Shown here piece by piece: positions 48,339 through 59,420 of a stretch of DNA of 64,000 nucleotides (the first letter of the stretch is position 1; the number at the start of each line of letters is the position of its first letter). The position numbers and the translations under genes were made by a program. The stretch is from Hericium rajendrae. Its lineage: Eukaryota > Basidiomycota > Agaricomycetes > Russulales > Hericiaceae. The notes under the pieces are model-generated. The model did not search any database. It saw nothing but the letters and a program-made list of their open reading frames with translations, and was not told the origin of the DNA. The DNA is taken from NCBI GenBank assembly GCA_033439255.1, contig CM065885.1, forward strand, positions 620,001-684,000, written 5' to 3'.

Positions 48339-48967
48339 GGGCTGTCGGACATCAGCTTTCATGGCGCTAAGCGTCTTCACGCAGGCCCAGGCAGCCGGAT
48401 TGACGTCTATCGTGGCCAGTTGACGCTTTCATCGGACAAGCCCTTCCTAGACGTGATCTGCAAGATTGGCTTCAGAAAGTTTGCTAATGGCCGCGTCTCG
48501 CACGAAGCGTCGTTGTACGATGGCAAGCTTAGGCGTTTACAGGGCGAGTATATCCCGCATTGCTATAGGTACTTCGTCGGGGATATAGACAAAGGGCCAA
48601 CGGGGTGCCTTTTTCTGTCATACTATAGAGAGGCAGTAAAAGGTATACTCAGACGGGTGCAGCCAGCGTTCAAGTGCGTATTTTTTCCTATCTCGTATTT
48701 ATCTATACTTAAATACGCCTAGGACTAGCTTCATCTATGCCCTCGTTAGCATTCACGATGGAGGCGTGGAACACCACGACATATGCCGAAGAAACATCCT
48801 GGACTACATTGGTCGTCCGATGATCATCGATTTCGAAGACGCCTTGGAGCGTGAGCGCGGGCGGCGGATCACGATCAAGGAAGGCGCACCGGAACCTTCG
48901 ACAATCATGGAGGTCAGCTGTACCTATCTCTACCTATTTTTCATGAATTTCAAGATCTGGACCCCTG
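48339..48967 (+). pseudogene. K7: kinase-like gene truncated at both ends
   Basis: Recognisable from GLSDISFHGAKRLH through IDVYRGQL, LDVICKIGF and HEASLYDGKL to QPAFK (ends 48673). The second exon, 48723-48967, has exactly the family length of 245 nt: VEHHDICRRNIL (HHD, Asp and Asn kept), MIIDFEDA and FKIWTPG. The MAL N-terminus is missing. The third and fourth exons are absent, because the homology stops at the end of intron 2 near 49016, where a repeat array begins. The core motifs survive, so the truncation is probably recent. Confidence 0.8.
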
Positions 48968-49016
48968 GTGCGCCAGCTCTACCACTTTTCCTTCCGACCG
49001 CTCTCGCGTAGTAGCC

Positions 49017-49790
49017 GCTGACGTCGAGGGCTCGCATGCGAAGCCCAGTGCGAGCTGCGTTCGCGCTGCTGCTGTCCTCGTCAGTATTTTCCATTCCTAG
49101 CCGAAACAATATGCGACTCGCCTGGCTGCTCAGAAATTGACATTTTCATCCCGAATACGAGGTCCAGGCCTCCGCGGCGAGCGGCAATACGCGCCGGAGA
49201 GCTGGCCCTCCGTGGTCGACATCAATGGGTCTCCGTTGACGTCGACGCCTTGCGCGCTAGCCCAGTGCGAGCCACCTTCGGTCTTCCGAATTCTCGCTCG
49301 TTAGCTCTGGGCGAAGCCCAGCGCGGGCCGTGGTTCACGCTGCTGCTGTCCTGGTCAGTACCTCTCGCTTCTAGGCGAGACGATCCGCGACTCACTCGGA
49401 TGCCCAGACGTCCACTTGCTCATCGCAGATCTTTGAGGTCCAGGTCCCCGCGGCGAGCGGCAACACACACACGCCTGATTCCTCGAGGGCGACGGCCGCG
49501 GGCGCTCGCTGACGTCGATAGCTCGACGCGAGCTTGCTTTCTGCGCGTAAGCCTTCTTTTCCCAAAATTAGGGAGGGTTCGGCACTCACTAGACTGCACA
49601 GAAATTGATTTCGTGTGCGAAAATCCTGAGATTCAGGTCTCGCGGCGAGCAGCGAACCGTGCTCGAAGACCAGACATTCGAGGGCGCCAACAGATTTCTG
49701 CTGTTGTAACACACACACAACCACGCGAGCACTGGGCGAAGCCCAGTGCGGGCTTCCTATCCTCTGGGTCAGTCTTTTTGTCGCTTTGAC
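49017..49790. repeat. Degenerate tandem array of ~240-bp units
   Basis: About three units share CAGAAATTGA, a GGTCCAGG or GATTCAGGTC word followed by CGGCGAGCGGCAA, and CTGCTGCTGTCCT. They also carry hairpins such as CTGGGCGAAGCCCAG (about 49308 and 49733). Units have diverged. The array truncates K7 on its left. Confidence 0.65.
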
Positions 49791-49955
49791 AGCGGACACT
49801 TTGATTTTGGGCAAGGTCATCGGAGGACTCGTATCTCTATGGATATTTCCTTGTACTGTAAACATGCTACGTATACAATGACATCTTTTGATGCCACCAT
49901 ATAATGGTGATAGATAGTTCACGTCGAAATTGAAAACTGTGGCCTGCGCGATATA

Positions 49956-50105
49956 CTGTACCATTTCGGTCGTAGGCTCGCGTCACAGGTTACAGAGGCC
50001 TGCGAGCCTAGCTTTTTATGGTGCGTATAATTTTCTTTTGATTTGTTGGATTCTAAATTTTTGGTCACGCCCAACATTCGCGAGCCTACGACCGAAATGG
50101 TACAG
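49956..50105. mobile_element. 150-bp mariner-type MITE
   Basis: Perfect inverted ends of 27 bp beginning CTGTACCATTTCGGTCG. TA occurs on each side (49954-49955 and 50106-50107), the target duplication of Tc1/mariner elements. The core is too short to encode anything. Confidence 0.85.
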
Positions 50106-50301
50106 TACTAGAGCGGAAGCTGTCGCCAACACGTACAGTAGTGCCCCACAGCATGAACTGATTCTTGATGCTTGAATGGTCTGTTGGAGCGACATCAGAT
50201 GACAATATAAAACGGTGCTTCAACGATTACCTTTCCGTTTGGCCGACTTTCCAGGCAGCTCTGATTGTAACGATCCGGGATCACCAGGACCCACAAGCAC
50301 A

Positions 50302-50600
50302 TCAGCTAGATCCAGTCGGAGAAACTCCAGGGACCTCTAGGATATATTCTGCATCCAATTCGACGTGGGTGACGCTTCTGAGCACGTTCAGCTGCGCCGT
50401 ATTGATGATGCATCCCTTTCCGAACCTGACGACTGAAATCGCTCGTCCCTTCGCACGACGCATACCCAACATCTTGACCTTGAAGAGCACCAGCCATGTT
50501 GATGATCTTACCATCTCAGCCTGTCCTATATTCTAGGTCGATGGATTGAAGTTGAGATCTGGAAGGAAAAAGCGATCCAGCGTGGAAGCCGTCCTGCGCC
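50302..50600 (-). pseudogene. Relic of a classical F-box gene, 3' end
   Basis: LDRFFLPDL near 50590 is followed by a broken stretch. Then comes MRRAKGRAISVVRFGKGC and AAQLNVLRSV-like sequence ending VSPTGSS at 50302. This matches the last ~90 residues of the F-box protein at 24882-26677 (LDQLFLPDL, RAVSVVRLGKGCFFNAAQL). The F-box itself is missing. Confidence 0.75.
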
Positions 50601-51238
50601 TATCGCTGTGCCTCAGGCTGCTGGAGTACATGTTGAAGAGAGCTTTGAAGTCAAAGTACTCATGGCGCCAGCGTCAAGCCCCGGCACTTCTGACAGGTCT
50701 GCTCGGGAATTTCCGTCCATCCTTCCACGGAGGTACGTATTTAACACCTTCAACATTCAAGTGAAGGAACATTAGCAGCACTTATGACAAATGTGTATCT
50801 AGTATGTCGTAATTGCTTAAAAACGGGAGAAAGAGACAACATACGCCAGCCCAAGTCGGCACCGGAGCCAAACTCGAAAGGTCGGACTGTCTGTTCGTAG
50901 CATGTAGACGGGAATGAAAAAGCTCATCAGGATGCTCAAAGCCCCCTTTCTCGACCAAAATCTTGAGCGTCAAGGTTTTCGCGCCGGTCTGTGGGTGTAA
51001 GAAGCCAGCGAGACGAGTCTGCTGCGCATTTCGTCGCGAAAAGGAATCAAAGAGAGTCCAGCTCATCAATGGCATTAAAAATCAGCAAGAAAAGGCTCCC
51101 CAGAAAAGAGAGATAGAGGCGCCGATGTAGTGGTCCGCAACCTGCAGTGCGAGCTGGCTTTCTGAGTTATGATTAGTCTATAAAGAAAAACAAGATCAGG
51201 CATCTAGATGCTCACCTTCGGCGGTGACAGGACCGCAA
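50601..51238. other. Intergenic region
   Basis: About 0.6 kb downstream of the third F-box gene. A 97-codon minus-strand ORF (50782-51075) has no recognised homology. Confidence 0.45.
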
Positions 51239-53109
51239 TCATTCATCGAAAACGTAGGTGCGATACACAAATCCTTCTGCTAGGTGATCCAAGACTGTTG
51301 GAATTTTTGAAATTTCTTTGACGACATCTTGATCCCATTGGACGTCTACAATGTCCATGAGTGCATCCAGTCTTGCCGTGTCGATGACGCAGCCCTCGCC
51401 GAGTCTAATGGTCGGAAGAGCACCTCCCTTCGTACGGCGCATGTCCAGTGTCTCTACAAGCAATTTACTAATTTCAGTGGCATCCTCCTCCCAGTCCCCC
51501 CTGCCTACCCAAGGCCTAAAATCGACATGTTGAAACTCGAGCAGTGCGAGATTCGGAAGAAAGGGCCTGTCTTGCCCCGGGAGCATGTGGAGACTTTGGT
51601 CCGTGGGGAAATCATAGTCGTCAAGTGTTATGGGGAGCATCATGCAAAAGGATAAAGCGTCTGACTCGTTGTCCACGAGGAGATGGCTGCACTGAGAGCA
51701 ACTATGCCCGAAAAAGCGTGGCCATTCGAACTCGGACATGCGGAGCTTGCATTCCCGAATGAGAACGACACGGACACTGTCGAGCGGGAGTGCATCGCAC
51801 ATGATGCCGATGGGCTCTGTGAAGAGATGTGGAAGAGGAAAAGGTAGGGATACGCTGATGAACAGATCAGGCTCCTGAGGAGGATGGAAGAGAGGGGACT
51901 TGAAAGCCGTGCTCTCCCGCCACAGCTTGAGGCCGATTTTGTCATCATCAGTGTAAACTACAGACAGAACGTGAAACGGGTCCGACCTCGCATGACAATA
52001 GCCGCATAAGATGGGAAGGAAACTATTTGGATGCGGCTCGAAGTCTACGCATTCAAAATGAAGCCAGCAGGGAGGAAGGATGTCGAGCTGTTTGAAGACG
52101 TCAAGACACCGAGAGCCTTCGTCGACTACGGTCAAACTCTGGAGGCAGGATAGTCGGACTATGTGATCACCTGCGCTTGGTACGTGAGGTAAAACATTCA
52201 CAAGATGTAGGGTCTCCAGGGCAGGCATGCCTTCGAGGGCACAGAGGACATTATTTTCCCAGCTGCGTGGATGGACGTGGGATCTATCATGTTCAAGGTG
52301 AAGATTTGTCAAACCACGAAGGATGGGTGCAAACCATGATACGTAGATACCGTTGAGATACAGGCGACGAAGCGTTGGTGTGCTGCTTTCGAAGATCTCT
52401 TCAGGTAAGATGAGGTGGTGATCGTGGTCGACTCCTGCAGTTAACTCCAAAGCACGCAGCATTTGTGCTGGAAACTTCAGTGACCGTACAGCAGCATCAA
52501 TGGAATCGAAAGTGCCTGAAATAGACAAGCTATGGATGTGGGGCAGATGGGGAATAACGCATGCGAGAAAGCGCTCGCTATCCTGTGCGCTCCTAACATC
52601 AAGTTGACGGTATGATGACGGCACAGATTTGGCGCGATCCAGCATTAATGTTAGCCAATGCAGGCCAAGCTCCGTCGTGGTGTTGCTCCACATCGCAGGA
52701 TGGTGGAGAGCTGCGTCGCGCCAGAACCTGCAGACATGGGTCACTCTGATCCAGCCGAGATCTTGCTTTGATGGAGGTTGGTCTGCCGCATGCAGCTGCA
52801 GTATCCGAGTGAGAATCTCGAGGGGAATACCAGAAATTGAAGCGAGGGCGTTGCGATGCGTGCGCAGAGAGCACATTGCGAGATGCATAGCGGCCAGTTT
52901 GTCATCTATCGTTTGACGAGCCTGTGCGACGTCCTCAGGCTGGTTGCGGCAGGATATCGTTTGGATATGTGCGAAACGATGTAGGACGGATTCTGACCAA
53001 GCTTTTGCAGCACTGAACACACAATCGGCAACGCCGTCAGAGGTAACATTATAAGAGAACTGATCGTCTGGGATCCGTACCTGGGCACGCATTCGACTTG
53101 ATTGCTCAT
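51239..53109 (-). CDS. Classical agaricomycete F-box protein (copy 3)
   Basis: Exon 1 53109-53081 (29 nt, MSNQVECVP), a 68-nt intron and exon 2 53012-51239 give 600 residues. An ATG at 53092 would read through the intron, but the paralogues show the upstream start is right. F-box: ISGIPLEILTRILQLHA, LGWIRVTHVCRFWRDAAL and PAMWSNT. Leucine-rich repeats follow, ending in AEGFVYRTYVFDE. It is intact and probably an SCF substrate receptor with unknown target. The same C-terminal end survives as a relic at 55854. Confidence 0.9.
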
Positions 53110-53754
53110 TTAGATTTTCACTACTGCAAAAGGTTCGCTGAAAGTCTACAAGTTGATCTCTGTGCTTCAGAGTATTGAAACGTGGAGCTTACGAGGTGAG
53201 CACGGGTATACTTGACGATATGATCTGTCGCGAGAGGAGACGGCAAGACGAGCCTTCATGGAGGTTTCGTGATCGCAGTAACTCACCTCGAGCGCTTCGG
53301 AGCGGGCCGGTCCCAGACACCGGCGCTTATCGACTGAATTGCCCACGAAATATTGGAAATTGCGAAAGTTCCTCCCTCGAGACATTTGCACTCCTCCTCA
53401 CCATCCATCCCGGTCAAGCTGGCGTTCCTCAAGTGCGGTAGGTCCATCTGGATTTTTTTCATAGCCTGTCGTTGACTGTACAGCAGGCCAGATACTGCGC
53501 AAGTGGCCGTTGTGCCCGGGCCCGCCAGCAATTCGGAATTCGTGGAAAGTCGGCCGGAAGCTAACCTGAGACAAGTTTATCGCCTGTCTGCATCGTTTCG
53601 CAGGTCACGTTTTGCATGCGCTGTGCTTGATAGCTATTCGGAATTCGTGAAAAGTCGGCTGGGAGCTGCCTACAAAGTCCATCGGTTCTTCGGAGCGCCT
53701 GTCTTTCTGTGAAAATCCCCTCTTCCTCTTCGTAGCCCTGCGATCTACGAAGAT
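53110..53754. other. Upstream region of the SSU1-like gene
   Basis: About 0.65 kb shared with the divergent F-box gene. A direct repeat ATTCGGAATTCGTG(G/A)AAAGTCGGC occurs near 53530 and 53637, about 107 bp apart, and could be regulatory. Confidence 0.5.
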
Positions 53755-55503
53755 ATGTCGTCGTTGAACAGGAAGGATGTCAAGGGCAGTATTCGGTGTG
53801 TAACGAGTTGCTTTATACCCTATTCGATCACTCATACCTACGTTCCAGCCATTTCACACCAGCATGGTTTGCGGTCATCATGGGTAAGTCCGGCTTGCCT
53901 TGGAACTGCAGATGCTGGATTGGGACGGATATGGCACATCCACCACTGTTGGCCTTTGACTTTGTGCCTGAGATTCCACCTCTCCGGCATGCTTCGACGT
54001 CAGTCACGCACAGCTTGTGTTCAGCTCTCGCAGCATGATAGAGATCGCCGTCATGCAGGGCGTACGACGTATCGTTCGAGCTGGTGCGTCGATCGTGATC
54101 GCGCGCCGGCTGGCTGAGCAGTGTATCTGACGCGCTTCGCCTCCTTCCATTTGACTAACGCACGCCATTGTTCTTAGGTACGGGCGTGATATCCATTCTC
54201 TTCGAGAATTATCCCTACGGCAATGAGACCGATACCATGCGAATATTCAGCGCCATCTTCTTTTTCCTCAACCTTTTCCTGTTCATCCTATTCACCATCA
54301 CTACCTTATGGCGCTACGCTCTGTTCCCTGACATTTGGCAGCTTATGCTCCATCACCCCGTGCAAAGTCTTTATCTGGGCTGCTTTCCGATGGGCGCTAC
54401 AACGCTAATCAACGTCTCTGTCAGCTTGTTTTACAGCAGCTATGGCTTTGGCGGAACAGCTTTTCTCTACACTATCTGGGGATTTTGGTGGCTGGATCTT
54501 GCCATCTCCTTTCTATGCTGCTGGGGCCTCGTCCATGTCATGTAAGTCCCAGTCACCTCTGACCACCACTACGCTAATACCCGCACCAGGGCCGTCGACC
54601 AACGACACACATTGGAAAACATGACGAGCGTGTGGGTGTTGCCCGTCGTGACCCTCATCGTCGCCGCGTCGTCTGGCGGCGTTCTCGCGCTGGCGCTCCA
54701 GGCCGTCTCGCCCTCACATGCGCTCGTCACAATCGTGTTCTCCATCTTCTCAGTGACTATCGGGCTGTCGCTCGCCCTTATGATCCTCACGATCTACCTC
54801 TACCGCCTCGTCATCCATGGCCCTCCACCAGGCGGCAACATCATATCCTCCTTCATCCCGCTAGGCCCCACCGGCCAATCTGGCTTCGCGATCGTCCTGA
54901 TCGGCCAGTACTTCAAGGAGGCGCTGCCCGTGGCGGGCAGCACGTCGTCATTCCTGGGCAGCGCACAGATCGGCGAGATCGTCTACGGGCTCTGCATCTG
55001 CCTCAGCTTTGCGCTGTGGTCCCTATCGACGATGTGGCTCGTCTTCGCGCTGCTCGGCGTGCAGTCCGTCGTGCGCAAGCATCGCTTCCCGTTCAAAGTG
55101 CCCTTCTGGGGGCTTATCTTCCCGAACGTGCGTCATCCCCGTGTACCGGTACAGATGCGGCACATGCTGAGTCGGAGTCTACCAGGGTGTCTATGCGAAC
55201 CTCACGATTCAGCTCTACCGCGTGTTCGACGCGCGCTTCTTCCGTGTCTGGGGCGCGATCTACGCCATCGTGACGCTCGTGCTGTGGACCGCCGTCTTCG
55301 TGCGCACGCTCTGGATGGTACGCTACGGCGAGATCTTCGAGGCGCCATGTCTCGAGGACGTCGACATGGGGCTGTTTCAGAAGAAGCCGTACTCGCGGCA
55401 ATGCGCGGCGAATCGGGACTCGAACAGCCTGTCGGTGGATGTGAATGCTCCAGTGAGTGATGTGTCATCTGTGGTCAGCGGAGACGCGACGAGGCTGGCG
55501 TAA
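53755..55503 (+). CDS. SSU1: SSU1-like sulfite / C4-dicarboxylate (TDT family) exporter
   Basis: Five exons, 53755-53795, 53849-53883, 54178-54541, 54590-55127 and 55186-55503, give 431 residues, all in phase. The third intron-separated junction yields RHFTPAWFAVIMGTGVIS, the TDT-family opening. About ten membrane spans follow, with HPVQSLYLGCFPMGATTLIN, ASSGGVLALALQAV, LGPTGQSGFAIVLIGQY and AGSTSSFLGSAQIGEIVYG, all typical of the SSU1/Mae1 transporters. It would act in the plasma membrane; SSU1 members export sulfite and give sulfite resistance, whereas Mae1-type members move malate. The C-tail is short and hydrophilic. Substrate cannot be decided from sequence alone. Confidence 0.88.
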
Positions 55504-55853
55504 GCCCTCTTTTTGTCTCGTCGCTGTCTCGCGTACGGCTGGCAGTTTGCTGATCGCATTTTCGTTTATAGATTGCTGGTAAACTGGAAGCTTCATGACG
55601 ACATGAGGTGAATGTATGACACGTTATTTGCCCTGATCTTTGTATTTATTGTCCGTCCATCATAATATCGATCTTAATAGCACACATAGACTTTGAATGC
55701 AATGATCATCAGCAGATTTTCTCTTGAATAATGGCATTATCTACACTAATGTGAGTGTTTTGTTCACCGGATAAGTCGCATATGCTTCTTCGTCCACTCA
55801 TCATCGAAAGCATCTCCTGGCACTGAGAGACGTCGTCGAAAGGGATCCAGCTG

Positions 55854-56036
55854 GTGTCAAAAAAACTCAAACTTTTGGGGGATCGACGTCACCTAGCTGA
55901 AGGGAGGAGACCGTTTGAATTTCCTGCAGGGTTTGTGTATCGTACATGTGTTTTCGATGAACGATCGCGGTGGTATTGTGGCTCTGATAACTTAGCTGTC
56001 TTGAGGCGTCGAGAACTTGGCGAGATGCTAAAGTGA
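55854..56036 (+). pseudogene. Relic of the C-terminal end of a classical F-box gene
   Basis: HLAEG and, after a short insertion, AGFVYRTCVFDE match the end of the F-box protein at 51239-53109 (HLAEGFVYRTYVFDE). Only about 25 residues are recognisable. The rest of 55504-56172 holds nothing I can name. Confidence 0.6.
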
Positions 56037-56172
56037 TTGTTGGTCTCAGTCAGCGCATCATCTTATACTATACTAATGACCGTCTGGTCTAGCCCAAGTC
56101 ATTTACAAGCCAACTCTTTACGCGTCCAATGACCATTTTATTATACCAAAGTTCAAGTCTCAAATATCAAAG

Positions 56173-57245
56173 CTAGGATCGCATAGTATTATCAGAAGAT
56201 GCCGCAGTCGAATCTTATGTCTGGTTCTTTTCCGTCAAACAAACTTCAATGTCAATTCAGATCCCGAAAAAGACAGTAGCAGCTCACCAAGGCCTGATTT
56301 CCAGTTCTCGTATTGTTCAGGATAGTATTTCTTGACATGTTCGACAATAACTCGATACGCCTCCCAGTGGAGGGCCTCTTCGGGAGACCAATGACTTGGT
56401 GCCGTCTTCGCCAAGGCATGTGCATCATAAGCCAACTTGATAGGTTGATAATCGTTAATGTATTCGATGTAGGCTATATCTCGAAGTTAGCCTTCGAAAA
56501 GGAAAGGTGGTGGGACTGGTGCACCAGGAGTCCAGACGTCAATATCTATGAAGAACTGAAAGAGCTCGACGCAGCCGATCTCTGAGACAAAGGAAGGTGC
56601 AGGTGCACCGATCTCGATGGGCTTCTGCCGTTCACAGGCATGTTCTATGGCATCTTCAAAATCGATAATGACGGGACGACCACGGCAATCCAGGATATTT
56701 CGTCGACATAAATCCCGATGTTCCACGCCTGCGTCGTGAATAGCAACAAGGGCATGAACGAGAGCGGTCCTAGGGCAATTCAGCATAGACAAATACGAAA
56801 TCAGAGCAACAACGCACTTGAATGCAGGCTGTACGCGTGTGAGCATGTCTTTTGCCGGTTCTCCACAGTACGCCAAAAGAAGGCACCCCGTTGGTCCTTC
56901 GTTTGTATCTCCTACGAAATACCCATGGCAAACTGGAATGTACTTGCCCTGCAGGTGCCTGAGCTTGCCGTTGTACAGGGACGCTTCCTCCGAGATGAGG
57001 ATCTCTGCGATCTTTCCGAAGCCCATCTTGCAGACGACGTCCAGGGACTCCTTGTCCGCCGAAATAGTCAACTGGCCTCGATAGAGTCCAATGTGGCTCC
57101 GGCTGCGTGTGCCTCTCTGGAGGCACTTGAAGCCACGAAAGCTGATATCCGACGGTGCGGACGCATCACTGTTGATACTCCGCAGGGTGTAGGTCTCGAG
57201 ATTTTCGTCTGAGTCAAAGGAAGGAAGAGACAGGATGAGAGCCAT
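56173..57245 (-). CDS. K8: small protein-kinase-like protein
   Basis: Exons 57245-56818, 56769-56525, 56473-56288 and 56213-56173 (428, 245, 186 and 41 nt) give 299 residues. It starts MALILSLPSFDSDENLETYT. Motifs: IGLYRGQL, LDVVCKMGFG, EEASLYNGKL, VEHRDLCRRNIL, VIIDFEDA and YDAHALAKTAPSHWSPEEAL with one extra Trp that explains the 186-nt third exon. The tail is only 13 residues (STAASSDNTMRS). No P gene is adjacent; the nearest upstream feature is the SSU1-like gene on the other side. Catalytic residues are intact. Confidence 0.87.
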
Positions 57246-57302
57246 GTTGATGCGATGACAGTGGGGAGGGAAAGGTTGAACGGGCGAGATAAAGCATGTC
57301 CA

Positions 57303-57400
57303 GGAGACAATGGGCCGCGTCTCCATGATCCACACGTAACGGTGGCATGTAGAAATTTTCCACTGTCCTCAGGGCACGTTTTCCACACGAGTCACCCGAG
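57303..57400 (-). promoter_or_regulatory. Conserved upstream block of K8
   Basis: GGAGACAATGGGCCGCG starts 58 nt from the ATG. ACACGTAACGGTG, ACTGTCCTCAGGGCACG and CGAGTCACCCGAG follow in the same order as upstream of K4 and K5. Confidence 0.6.
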
Positions 57401-58261
57401 GGCAATGCGTCCATGCTTGGTAAAAGCTACAAAGCGCTTCAAGTGGAATCCGCTTTGGACGAAAGTCCTGTACTTCAGATAGTCGTCGGTACATGCCACA
57501 ACGAGGACAGGAACTGATATAAATTACTCACCGTTGGAGTGTAGTCATGATGGGCATGACAAGTGCTGTGATCGCGTCAAGAGTTGATTTAGAGTACTTA
57601 CTTCCATCATAGTCCAAGTCGACTGGACACAGATCTCCAATTCGACCGCACGGATTCAACCCACAAAGAGACCCGCCGGTCTGACATCGTAGCACAGGGA
57701 ACAGAACACGACGAGCAATCAGAATGTACAATTGACGCGGTCCTACTTAACACTTAAACTTCAGTGATCTCCCTTAACTCCTCAATTTGCTCCGGAAAGA
57801 TCGAACAAGTGGTGATAGCTAAAGTCATATATGTTCCCGACACTTCAGCATAGAGAGAAAGCCATTCCTTGAGGTCCTGGTAAAAAATATTGTTGCTGAC
57901 CTCAGGATGAAGCGAGTTCAAAAAGACGCGCCGCAGCTCCGCTGAGAAAGACCCTCGGTTTCGTCAAGACGCTACCAGGCCCTCCGTCGTCCACGGGTGT
58001 GCGAAGCGCATCGCAGAAGGCAACGGCTGCGTCCCCATTATGGGGACCAGAATGGACGACCCGGACGCTATCCGGACATGCATCCGCGGATAGTTTGAAA
58101 CTCCGCTATCTGCGGCTGTCATCCGTGCGGTTGCCTCAACCGTGCGGGTGCTGCAGCAACGGCGAAGCCATAAACCATGCGTCTGCCATAGGGTTCTCTT
58201 AGTAGCACCATGCACTATGTATATTAATGAGAACCATGGATTGGTAATTGATTATAATCTT
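57401..58261. other. Intergenic region with an unassigned minus-strand frame
   Basis: A minus-strand frame at about 57770-57960 reads AELRRVFLNSL, FYQDLKEWLSLYAEVSGTYM and ends EELREITEV. It looks protein-like but I cannot assign it, and upstream it falls out of frame. The rest appears noncoding. Confidence 0.35.
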
Positions 58262-58829
58262 CTAATGAGTACAAGTGTGCCTACGGACAAGTGGATTATT
58301 CGAAATCGTGACACTTCGTGCTAATTGTTCAATGCGTTCTTGTTCTCGCTCCCCTCGTACCTTCTTCTCTAAAATATGAACTGCCTGATTTATATCATGC
58401 ATTAAGGGAGTACCATCCCAGGAACCTACAGCCATCTCAGCTCGGAAAGTTTGTGATGAGACATTATGTTGCATGAAATTGACTTCACGCCGACCCTCGG
58501 AGAATGCGCGCTCGGTATCGGTGGATGACGCTAGCAAAATGCGAGAAATGTTAGCTTAATATAAGTGAGATGATAAAGAAGATCAAACCAGGTGCAGAAC
58601 AGAAATCGGAGCCCATTGCCGCCAAGCAGGGGGTCTTGGACTCGGCAGCATCCCAGTACTTCAGTACGCCACCAGCAAGCTCGACCATCTCAGTGGGGAC
58701 ACAAGGGTCCTCCAGATAAGCGTAAATGCTATCAGGAGGGTAGGTTGGCGCTTCATTCATGCGACTGAGCCAACGTGCGCCACGCTCATGAAGGACAATC
58801 AGCACACAATACATTGACTTTCGCCGCAA
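58262..58829 (-). mobile_element. hAT transposase relic, C-terminal dimerisation domain
   Basis: Minus-strand frame 58829-58551 reads LEDPCVPTEM, GGVLKYWDAAES and DFCSAP. A GTTTGATC...GCTAG intron then joins it to ASSTDTERAFSEGRREVNF (58537-58262). ASSTxxERAFSxGR followed by GSW is the hallmark of hAT transposase C-termini in fungi. Only about 150 residues remain; the BED finger and catalytic core are missing, and I found no terminal repeats around it. It could not supply transposition to the hAT-like elements in this window. Confidence 0.8.
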
Positions 58830-59420
58830 CCTACGGGCCAGACAAAAGTGGCCTAAGGCCGTAAGTTACGGACTGGTCAAAGCCAGCTGGAATCACCGTT
58901 TTTGGTCCGTAAGCCACGAACCAGCTGGATTTGGGAATAGACCGTAGGTTACGGGTCGGCTTGCATAGATATGTACCACAGTTTACGGTGCAGCTCGGTC
59001 ACCCATATTTAATGCCTCGCAAACTACGGCCCAGCTCAACTGGCCTCGTCCCTGTCCGGATTCACCAGCCCGGTCTCGGACCACTGCATGCACATTCGGA
59101 CTCGGACTCGGACTCGGATTCGGACTTATATTATTCGGACTAGGGTTCGGATTCGGACTCAGAATTTCAGATTCTCAGATCCTTAGGCCTCGGACTTATG
59201 CTCAAATCTGGCTGCAGATTCGGATTCACTCAACGGACTTGGGCCAACCGGTTTCAGCGTGCAATGGACCGGTATACGAGAATCAGAATACAATTGTATT
59301 GTCTGCGGACTACTACTTTCTCAGCCGGACTATCCACACGATGAAGGGAACTACTGATAAACGCGCACGAGAATCCATGCCTGACTAAATAAAATGTAAA
59401 TAATGAGGAACTGACTGTGA
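58830..59420. other. Intergenic region
   Basis: No gene. It contains words around TACGGACTGG, GCCACGAACCAGCTGG and ACTACGGCCCAGCT that recur loosely, and the hexamer microsatellite listed separately. Confidence 0.5.
59095..59155. repeat. Hexamer microsatellite
   Basis: Runs of (A/C)TTCGG and CTCGGA units, interrupted once around TTATATTA. Confidence 0.75.

Noticed and set aside
59130-59160. TAGGGTTCGG as a telomere relic or hAT terminus
   Set aside because: It is one word inside a hexamer microsatellite, without further TTAGGG units, an inverted partner or an 8-bp duplication.
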